Positions 57,430 to 64,000 of a DNA stretch of 64,000 bases are shown piece by piece. A program made the translations under genes and the position numbers. The notes beneath the pieces are model-generated. The model saw only the letters and a program-made list of their open reading frames with translations. It did no database searches and was not told where the DNA came from. Source of the DNA: Gammaproteobacteria bacterium (lineage in GTDB: Bacteria; Pseudomonadota; Gammaproteobacteria; Pseudomonadales; UBA5518); contig JADIYI010000006.1 in assembly GCA_016705365.1 (NCBI GenBank), positions 1-64,000 on the forward strand. Direction: 5' to 3'. Each line of letters opens with the position of its first letter. Positions within the stretch are counted from its first letter, which is position 1.

Positions 57430-59526
57430 TCAGGGTTTTCCGAGATACCTATCGTACCAGTCAAGATGCCGCTTCTGGCGATGATACAGGTAGCTCGGCA
57501 CCGTGGGCTGGTGGTTCTGTCCCGGGTAGATGATCAGGCGCGTCGCGATGCCGGTCGAGCGCAGCGCCTGGTACATCTGCTCGGAACCCGCGCAAGGCAC
57601 GTTGAAATCGCTCTGCAGGCACATGAACAGGGTGGGCGTGACAATCCGGTCCACGTGAAAGAACGGATAACTGACCCGCATGTAGGCATCGGTATCGTGC
57701 CATGGCGTGCCGAGTTCGATCTCGTAGGCAGCGGAATACTGATCGACACCGTACATGCCGAACATGTTCGATGAACCCGCCTCGCTTACCGCGGCGGCGA
57801 AACGCCGGTCGCTCGCAATCACGTAATTGGTGAGGATCCCGCCATAACTGCGCCCGCCCACGGCAAGGCGCTGCGGGTCGGCAACACCGATCTCGATCGC
57901 ATGATCGACCACCGCCAGCACGTCCTGCACATCGTGATTGCCCCAGTCCGCGAAGATGGCCCGCGCGAAATCGAAACCGCGTCCCGAAGAGCCGCGCGGA
58001 TTGACGCCGAGCACCGCATAACCATGGGCCGCGTAAAGCTGCCAGTCATACATGAACTCGTGGCTGAACTGGTATACCGGTCCGCCATGCAGGCGCACGA
58101 TGGTCGGCAGCGGACTCTTGCCGTCGTAGCCCGCCGGGGTGCTCAGCAGGGCGTGGATCTCGGTACCGTCGGCGCCGTGCACCACCAGGTCACGCGACTC
58201 ACGCAGCTGCACATCGCGCAGCCATTCATTGTGCGCGCTCAGTACTCTCGGCTCGCCCGGCAGCGCATAAATCGCATGGGGCGTCTGTTCGTCGCCCTGC
58301 AACAGCGCGATGCGTCCATTGGCGGCGATATCGTATTGAAGGGCGAAGCGCTTGCCGCTGGTGAGATACTCGACCTCGTCGCTCAGCGGATCGATCCGTG
58401 CCAGCCAGGTGTTCTCGGGCTGTTCGATCAGCGCGTAAAGACTGTTGCCGTCCGGGCTCCAGCGCGGATGATAGTAGCTGCGGTCGATGCGCCCTGGCGT
58501 GCTCAGCTTGCCGCTGTCGAGATCCGCCACCACCATCTGCCAGGGCTCGTAGTTCACCCACTTGTCAGCACCCGATTGCAGCCACACCAGCTTGCGGGAA
58601 TCGGGTGACCAGTCCGGGCGCGCCTCCCAGTAGGGATCGTTGTCGGCGCCCTTCAGCGTGGAAATCCGCCGCGCGGTGGCACCGGCCTGCGGCGAGGTCA
58701 CGTACACATCAAAATCGATGGTGCGGTCGGGATCAGCGTTACGCTTGGCGACGAAGGCAATCGATTTCCCGTCCGGCGACCAGGACGGCAGCCACACGTC
58801 CTCGTCGGCGCCGCTCAGCACCGTGGTCTTGCCGCTCACGACATCCAGGATGTAGAGCCGCAGGCGTTGCCCGGCGAGGTAATCGCGGCCATCCTCCTTG
58901 AACTGGAAGCGATCGATCTCGATCGGTGGCGCGGGACGATCCTCGCCCCGGCTGTCCTTGGTGGCCACCGGTGCCGGATCGGTCGCGATCAAGGCGATGC
59001 GTTTGCCATCCGGTGCCCACACGAAATCCTCTACCCCGCCCGGCATCCTGCCGAGAGTGCGCAGCTTGCCCCCGCTGGCGGCCACCAGCTTGATCTGGGT
59101 CGTGTCGTCCCCGGTATCATCGGACAGGAATGCCAGCGCCTTGCCGTCGGGTCGCCACTGCGGCTGCCATTCGCTGTTGAATGCGGTATCGGTGAGCTTG
59201 CGCCGCTTGCCGTCCGCCCAGCTGACCACCCAGATATCGCTGACCGAGGCATCGCTGTCGAGATTGCGAGTGCCGAGCGAGTAAGCCACCGCCGATCCAT
59301 CCGGGCTGAGCCGCGGCCCGGAGACGTCCTCGAGGCGATTGATATCGTCCAGCGCGATCGGGCGCGCCATCGCGCCGGCAGCGGCCAGCGCCAGCGCACC
59401 GGCAATCAGAAAACGAATGGCGGAAACGACGCGCCGTGCCCGCGCGCCGGACATCAATCCGACAAGCGCGCGGCGCCTGAAACATTCCCCGATCGCGGTC
59501 GATCTCGCAGTCGAAGCAGATCTCAC
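57430..59526 (-). CDS. S9-family serine peptidase (acylaminoacyl/dipeptidyl peptidase)
   Basis: 698 residues with an N-terminal hydrophobic stretch (IRFLIAGALALAAAGAMA) for export and a WD/TolB-like propeller (SPDGSAVAYS, RPDGKALAF, SPDGKSIAF). The C-terminal alpha/beta hydrolase has GGRSYGG around the nucleophile and the FNVPCAGSEQMYQAL and YPGQNHQ segments near the charge-relay residues. It removes short peptides or acyl-amino acids. The GTG at 59526 overlaps the upstream gene by 4 bp; an ATG at 59454 gives a shorter leader. It belongs to the minus-strand operon. Confidence 0.88.
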   Translation of the reverse strand: MRSASTARSTAIGECFRRRALVGLMSGARARRVVSAIRFLIAGALALAAAGAMARPIALDDINRLEDVSGPRLSPDGSAVAYSLGTRNLDSDASVSDIWVVSWADGKRRKLTDTAFNSEWQPQWRPDGKALAFLSDDTGDDTTQIKLVAASGGKLRTLGRMPGGVEDFVWAPDGKRIALIATDPAPVATKDSRGEDRPAPPIEIDRFQFKEDGRDYLAGQRLRLYILDVVSGKTTVLSGADEDVWLPSWSPDGKSIAFVAKRNADPDRTIDFDVYVTSPQAGATARRISTLKGADNDPYWEARPDWSPDSRKLVWLQSGADKWVNYEPWQMVVADLDSGKLSTPGRIDRSYYHPRWSPDGNSLYALIEQPENTWLARIDPLSDEVEYLTSGKRFALQYDIAANGRIALLQGDEQTPHAIYALPGEPRVLSAHNEWLRDVQLRESRDLVVHGADGTEIHALLSTPAGYDGKSPLPTIVRLHGGPVYQFSHEFMYDWQLYAAHGYAVLGVNPRGSSGRGFDFARAIFADWGNHDVQDVLAVVDHAIEIGVADPQRLAVGGRSYGGILTNYVIASDRRFAAAVSEAGSSNMFGMYGVDQYSAAYEIELGTPWHDTDAYMRVSYPFFHVDRIVTPTLFMCLQSDFNVPCAGSEQMYQALRSTGIATRLIIYPGQNHQPTVPSYLYHRQKRHLDWYDRYLGKP

Positions 59527-62039
59527 ATCGCCTCCTCGAAACGAAGACGTGCACTGCGCAGATACGCGAGCGTGGCCTCCTTTTCACGCGCCGTATTGAA
59601 ATCATCGCGCGCTGCCACATCGGCGATCGTGCGCTCGAGCCAGGCTACGAAATAGCCCGCATCCCGCGGTGAACGCACAGGCGCATCCCCCATCTCGATC
59701 CACACCGGGTTGGTGCTCGCGTAGGGATAGATATCCATCAGCAATGGTGTGGACGGCCCCCAGGCCCGCAACAACACCCAGCCACTGTGCTGCAGATCGA
59801 TGCTCCCCTCGAAGTCTCCGCCGCCGTTGCGGCCGGGCTTGAGCTGCGCGACCGCCTCGCCATTGACCAGGACTTCGAGGTGATCCACCGGAATGCCGGT
59901 CCGCAGCGAGGCGCGGAATACGGCAGCACCACCGTTCGCCCGCGCCAGCACTTCGCCGGGGCGCTTGCCCTCGAGCGTGAAGCCGAGCAATGGACCGTTG
60001 CTGACAAAGCCATGTCCGCTGCGGATGCCTTCGGCAAGCGCAGCAGGACTGCGTCCGGACTGGTTCAGGAACAGACGGTTGAGCCCCACCGGCCCGCGCA
60101 TGGAAGCATAGTTCGCCATCGCGTCGGTGCCCGCCCCCGCCGGTAGCCGATAACCCAGGTTCAGCAGACGGTGCCACACATCCGCGGTTGCCAGATGATC
60201 GGCAAATGATACGACTTCCATATAGTCCATGTTGCCGAGCGCCACATCCGCCGGCAGCGTGTTGGTGAGTGCTTTTTCCTTGGCCGGATCGATTGGCCAA
60301 TCGAACGGATGCACATAACCGACCACCGCGCCCTGACGGTGCGCAAGCGCCGCTACCACTCCGTTGTGCGGCCACGGCGAGGCAAGCGCGGTATGCCGGT
60401 AGGCGGAGAAATCCGGGGTCAGCACATGATCGCCAAGATGCAGCACGCCGAGATGGCCCCAGTAGCTCGAGTGGAATTCCTGCGCCTGTACCAGCGTGAC
60501 ACCGCCGATCTCGCTCGCGCCGGGACGAAACTCGGCGATATCGTTGAGGCGCTGTTCCTTGTTCACGATCAGGTTGTAGAGCACGTCGAGGTCTTCCGCG
60601 CGCGCCGCGTCGGCCAGCGTTGCGGTGGTGTTGCGATAGTGCCCGCCATAATTCATGTGCACATGCTGATCGAGACTGGTCCAGGGACCGAACTGCGGCG
60701 GCAGCGCGTTGTCCTCGAATGCGAGTTGCAGCCGTTCACCCGCGGCCGCGAGCCTGAGCTTGCGCGTGAGCGGACGGCGTTCGAAACCGGCGCTGGCGCT
60801 GACCGATATCGCGCCCTGTGGCACCTGCAGGGTGCAGGCGTCGGCACAATGGAAATAATGCGTCTCGTGTTCCTGCACCGCGCGATCGAATCCGTCGTCG
60901 GCGCGCATCCAGGCGTCGTCGGGTGCGTAGTGGCGGCCATCGCTCCCCAGCACGCTGAGCCGCGCAGCCAGCGGCTGATCCGCCGCATCGCGCAACTCGA
61001 TCCGCAACTGCGCCGTCGGCCGCAGCCAGGCGCGGCTGCGGGCCACGATCTCGCGACGCTCGCCACCAACCGTGTCCTGCACCCACAGGCTGGTATTGCC
61101 ACCCTCGTTGCTGATGTACAACACCTGCTCACCATCGGCCGACCAGCGCGCATTGCGCCGGTCGAACTCGCCGAAGGTGAGCGGGAACGGATAGTCCCCG
61201 GTCGGCGTGGTCAGCCAGAGTTGATGCCATTGCCGCCCCTGGTAGCTGCTGTAGAGCAGGCGATGACCATCAGGCGAGATTTCCGGGCGCGTCGACCAGG
61301 TGGTTTCCTCGCGCAACACGTGCTGCCAGTTATCAGGCGCGTCCAGCGCCACCGACCAGATATCGCCGCTGCCCCAGGCCGCATCGCGGTTGCTGACGAA
61401 ATACAGCCGCTTGCCATCCGGACTCCAGCCGGGATTGATCGCGTGATCGTATTCCGAGTAGTAGTAGCGTGCCAGCGTGGTGCGATTTTCCTTCAGCAGG
61501 CGGTGCGGCGCGAGCAAACCCTCGCCCGTGTGATCCGCGATCCAGATCGTGAACCGACCTGCCTCGCGGCTGGAGACATAGGCGATGCGCTTGCCGTCCG
61601 GTGAATAGCGCGGCTCCACGGCGACCGCCGCATCGCGCGTCAGGACCCGTTCCGTGGCGCTTGCCAGTTCGAGTTCCACCAGTTCGATGGCGTCGCGGTG
61701 CTGGCGTGCAAATACCACGCGGGTGCCGTCGGGAGAGACATCGGGTTGAAAGTCGTAGCCCGGGCCGCTGGTGAGTTCGGTGGCACGATCCTCGCCGATG
61801 GCCTGGCGCCACAGCGATCCGCCCATGCTGTAGACAACGGCCTTGCCGTCGGGGGTGAAATCCGCCGCCGAGGGACCCGTGGTCAGTTGCGGCAGATAGA
61901 GTTCGCGCCAGTAATAGCTGTGTGGCAACTGCACCTGCCGGAGCACCGCCTCGCGCGCGGCCTGCGCGGGAAGCGCCAATGCAAGCAGTGATATCGCCGC
62001 CAGCATGAGCAGCCGGGGAAGAATCCATGGTGCTGCCAT
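59523..62039 (-). CDS. Secreted TolB-propeller protein with a PHP/CehA-like metallohydrolase domain
   Basis: 838 residues. The ATG at 62039 follows GGGAGGAG and starts a signal peptide (MAAPWILPRLLMLAAISLLALALPAQA), whereas an overlapping ATG at 62072 adds 11 residues. The first half is a TolB-like propeller (TPDGKAVVYS, SPDGTRVVFA, SPDGKRIAYV, SPDGKRLYFV, SADGEQVLYI). From about residue 480 a metal site of the CehA/McbA kind appears: DQHVHMNYGGHY, FHSSYWGHLGVL, GYVHPFDW and GAGTDAMANYASM. It is probably a periplasmic amidase or esterase. It overlaps the S9 peptidase gene. Confidence 0.78.
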   Translation of the reverse strand: MAAPWILPRLLMLAAISLLALALPAQAAREAVLRQVQLPHSYYWRELYLPQLTTGPSAADFTPDGKAVVYSMGGSLWRQAIGEDRATELTSGPGYDFQPDVSPDGTRVVFARQHRDAIELVELELASATERVLTRDAAVAVEPRYSPDGKRIAYVSSREAGRFTIWIADHTGEGLLAPHRLLKENRTTLARYYYSEYDHAINPGWSPDGKRLYFVSNRDAAWGSGDIWSVALDAPDNWQHVLREETTWSTRPEISPDGHRLLYSSYQGRQWHQLWLTTPTGDYPFPLTFGEFDRRNARWSADGEQVLYISNEGGNTSLWVQDTVGGERREIVARSRAWLRPTAQLRIELRDAADQPLAARLSVLGSDGRHYAPDDAWMRADDGFDRAVQEHETHYFHCADACTLQVPQGAISVSASAGFERRPLTRKLRLAAAGERLQLAFEDNALPPQFGPWTSLDQHVHMNYGGHYRNTTATLADAARAEDLDVLYNLIVNKEQRLNDIAEFRPGASEIGGVTLVQAQEFHSSYWGHLGVLHLGDHVLTPDFSAYRHTALASPWPHNGVVAALAHRQGAVVGYVHPFDWPIDPAKEKALTNTLPADVALGNMDYMEVVSFADHLATADVWHRLLNLGYRLPAGAGTDAMANYASMRGPVGLNRLFLNQSGRSPAALAEGIRSGHGFVSNGPLLGFTLEGKRPGEVLARANGGAAVFRASLRTGIPVDHLEVLVNGEAVAQLKPGRNGGGDFEGSIDLQHSGWVLLRAWGPSTPLLMDIYPYASTNPVWIEMGDAPVRSPRDAGYFVAWLERTIADVAARDDFNTAREKEATLAYLRSARLRFEEAM

Positions 62040-62068
62040 CCTGAGCTCCTCCCCGGCCGATTGTGCAG

Positions 62069-63391
62069 TCATCCGTTCAGCGCCTCTGCCAGGCTTCCCT
62101 CGATCAGCGCCAGCGCCTCGTCGGCCGTTGCCCGGTCGATCATCAGTGGCGGCATCAGCCGCAGCGTGCTGCTGCCGCAGTTGAGCAGCACGATGCCGTT
62201 GTGGAAACCGCGCTCCAGCACCCGCTGACACAAATCGACCGCGGGCGTCCTGCAGGCCTGCGACTCCACCAGCTCCATACCAATGAACAGTCCCTTGCCG
62301 CGCACCTCGCCGATGCAATCGAAGCGCGTCTGCATCTCGTGCAGGCGTTCGAGCAGGTAGGACCCCACCGCATCCGCATTGTGCATGTACTCGCCCTGCA
62401 CCAGGTCGATGGTCGCGAGCGCCGCGGCGCAGCAAACCGGGTTGCCGCCGTAGGTATTGCCGTGCGCGCCACGCGTCCACTTTTCCATGTAACGTTTTTT
62501 CGAAATCACCAGACCGATCGGCATGCCCGAGCCAAGCCCCTTGGCGAGGGTCATGATGTCCGGTCGCACCTGCTCGTGCTGGCACGCGAACATTTTCCCG
62601 GTACGCCCGATGCCGCTCTGCACTTCATCGAAAATCAGCAGGATGCCGTGGCGGTCGCACAACGCACGCAGGCCGGAGAGAAAGCCCGGCGGCGGCAACA
62701 GGTAGCCACCCTCGCCCTGGAACGGCTCGATCAGGATACCGGCCACCTCGTTGGCCGGCAGGTTGCTGCGAAAAAGCACGTTCTCGATGTACTCGAGCAC
62801 CGCCCTGCCCTGGTCCTCACCACTGAAGAGCGGCCGGTAGCTGTTCGGGTACGGCACATGCGTCACCCCGGGCATGCTCGGGAAGAAGCCTTTCTGCTGC
62901 GTGTACTTGCTCGCGGTGAACGACAGCGAGCCCATGGTCCGGCCATGGAAGCCGCCGAGAAAACCGATGAAGCGCTGGCGGCCGGTGACGTAGCGCGCAA
63001 GTTTCAGCGCGCCTTCGACTGCCTCGGTGCCGCTCTGGCACATGAAGCTCATGGTGTCTTCGCCGAAGGGGTTGATCTCGTTGATGCGCTCGGCCAGGCG
63101 CACCTGGTACTCGTGCCAGAAATCGCTGGAAATATGCAGGAATTTCTCCGCGGCCTCGCGGATCGCGGCGACCACCTGCGGATGCGCGTGACCGGTGGAG
63201 CAGACCGCGATGCCGGCCGCGAAATCGAGAAAGCGGTTGCCGTCCACATCCCAGATTTCCGCGCCACGCCCATGCGCCATCACGAACGGGTAGTCGCGCG
63301 GATACGAGGGCGAAACCACGCGTGCATCGCGTGCGATCAGCGCCCTGGCATTGGGTCCCGGAAGCTCGGTACAGATATGCGGGTTGTGCAT
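62069..63391 (-). CDS. Class III PLP aminotransferase
   Basis: 440 residues from the ATG at 63391 (GAGGAA upstream). Lys284 in TLAKGLG is the PLP lysine, Asp255 in IFDEVQSG binds the ring nitrogen, and SGTEA (120-124) plus GNTYGGNP hold phosphate. The closest groups are 4-aminobutyrate, ornithine and lysine-6 aminotransferases, which move an omega-amino group to 2-oxoglutarate. With the ALDH7-type enzyme in the same operon, a lysine 6-aminotransferase-like role is plausible, but GABA or beta-alanine cannot be excluded. Confidence 0.88.
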   Translation of the reverse strand: MHNPHICTELPGPNARALIARDARVVSPSYPRDYPFVMAHGRGAEIWDVDGNRFLDFAAGIAVCSTGHAHPQVVAAIREAAEKFLHISSDFWHEYQVRLAERINEINPFGEDTMSFMCQSGTEAVEGALKLARYVTGRQRFIGFLGGFHGRTMGSLSFTASKYTQQKGFFPSMPGVTHVPYPNSYRPLFSGEDQGRAVLEYIENVLFRSNLPANEVAGILIEPFQGEGGYLLPPPGFLSGLRALCDRHGILLIFDEVQSGIGRTGKMFACQHEQVRPDIMTLAKGLGSGMPIGLVISKKRYMEKWTRGAHGNTYGGNPVCCAAALATIDLVQGEYMHNADAVGSYLLERLHEMQTRFDCIGEVRGKGLFIGMELVESQACRTPAVDLCQRVLERGFHNGIVLLNCGSSTLRLMPPLMIDRATADEALALIEGSLAEALNG

Positions 63392-63401
63392 GAAATATTC
63401 C

Positions 63402-64000
63402 TCAGATGGGCAGGGGGTGATGAACAGCGTGCGCGCGATCGGAACGTTCGTGCAACGCGCGCAGCGCCTCGAGATGGGCACGCGATGGCGGCTCGATGGA
63501 TTCCAGCGTGGCGAATCGCCCGAGCGGCCAGCCACAGGCGGCCTGCGCGGCGGCGGGATCGATACCGGGGTATATCGCCGCCAGCAGCAGCTCGCGGGTT
63601 TCGGGATGGGGACGCAACACCCCGAAATCGGTGATCACCTGTTGCGGACCCGCCCCCGGTGCACCCGAGCGATCGCGCTCGTCACCGCCACCGAGAAAGC
63701 CGCCGCTCGAGCGAAAATCGATACGCTCGACAAAACTGCGGCGCGACTGGCGCAGCACCACGAAGGTCTGCTTCGCATGCGCCGCGATCTCGGGTGCGCC
63801 ACCGGCGCCGGGCAGCCGGGTCTTCGGGTGGCGGTAGTCACCGATCACGGTGCTGTTGAGGTTGCCGAAGCGGTCGATCTGCGCGGCGCCCAGGAAACCG
63901 ACATCGATGCGCCCGCCCTGCAGCCAGTAAGCGAAGATCTCCGGCAAGGGCACGATGCAGTCGGCGGTATCGGCCAGCTCGCCATCGCCGATGGACAGCG
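63402..64000 (-). CDS. CoA-transferase beta-type subunit (IpdB/GctB-like), partial
   Basis: The gene runs off the window; the codons to base 64000 are in frame (LSIGDGELADTADC …). The GRIDVGFLGAAQIDRFGNLNST and DYRHPKTRLPGAGGAPEIA segments match beta subunits of glutaconate/3-oxoadipate/IpdAB-type CoA-transferases. VITDFGVLRPHPETREL is also typical. Members open a ring or transfer CoA in steroid and aromatic degradation. The partner subunit should lie just outside. It precedes the aminotransferase by 10 bp, so it heads the operon within this window. Confidence 0.85.
   Translation of the reverse strand, partial: LSIGDGELADTADCIVPLPEIFAYWLQGGRIDVGFLGAAQIDRFGNLNSTVIGDYRHPKTRLPGAGGAPEIAAHAKQTFVVLRQSRRSFVERIDFRSSGGFLGGGDERDRSGAPGAGPQQVITDFGVLRPHPETRELLLAAIYPGIDPAAAQAACGWPLGRFATLESIEPPSRAHLEALRALHERSDRAHAVHHPLPI

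Noticed and set aside
62072..62585. N-terminal extension of the propeller-metallohydrolase
   Set aside because: It is antisense or frame-shifted sequence of the aminotransferase gene; the Shine-Dalgarno and signal peptide lie at 62039.

Overview
The window is a high-GC bacterial chromosome segment. The gene set (glutamate synthase gltB/gltD, TonB-dependent receptor, GltX, RAYT transposase, DUF3617 protein, pyruvate kinase) points to a gammaproteobacterium with a broad oxidative, CoA-based catabolism. Paired acyl-CoA dehydrogenases, SCP-x/Ltp-type thiolase-like proteins with DUF35 partners, a ketosteroid-dehydrogenase-like flavoprotein and IpdB-like and SCOT-like CoA-transferases suggest growth on steroids, alicyclic compounds or lipids. 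No genus can be named from the sequence alone.

Layout. Bases 1-2510 are the end of a decayed phage-like element lying against the 3' end of a tRNA-Ala gene. It holds a broken HK97-type capsid gene, two small hypothetical genes, an array of GC-rich hairpins resembling type I-E CRISPR repeats, and a small DNA-binding protein gene surrounded by four copies of a 13-bp inverted repeat. Bases 2700-20400 are mostly housekeeping: an SDR, gltX, an EthD-domain protein, a TMTC-like membrane protein, a frameshifted D,D-carboxypeptidase, a DUF3617 protein, a beta-CASP nuclease divergent from a nucleoside phosphorylase/PRPP synthetase pair, gltD/gltB and a RAYT transposase.

Bases 20690-39414 are catabolic. 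They hold a 46-residue membrane peptide, two acyl-CoA dehydrogenases, a pterin synthase/SDR pair, a haem-motif beta-propeller protein, a quinone oxidoreductase, both SCOT subunits, an acyl-CoA synthetase, an alcohol dehydrogenase overlapping pyruvate kinase, a nitronate monooxygenase-like gene of different composition, and a four-gene block of two thiolase-like proteins lacking the usual cysteine plus two DUF35 proteins. A TonB receptor with a clear terminator follows.

Bases 42587-54389 hold a lysine 2,3-aminomutase-like gene divergent from an Lrp-type regulator, a GcvT-like protein and two related FAD oxidoreductases. An AraC-type regulator, a ketosteroid-dehydrogenase-like flavoprotein, a TauE/SafE permease, an SDR and a small outer-membrane barrel come next. 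From 64000 back to 54366 runs one tightly packed minus-strand operon: CoA-transferase, class III aminotransferase, propeller-metallohydrolase, S9 peptidase, NhaC antiporter (frameshifted) and an ALDH7-type dehydrogenase. It looks like a route that releases lysine-like amines from peptides and oxidises them through a semialdehyde.

Starts were moved from the longest reading frame wherever a ribosome binding site, signal peptide or family N-terminus argued for it.
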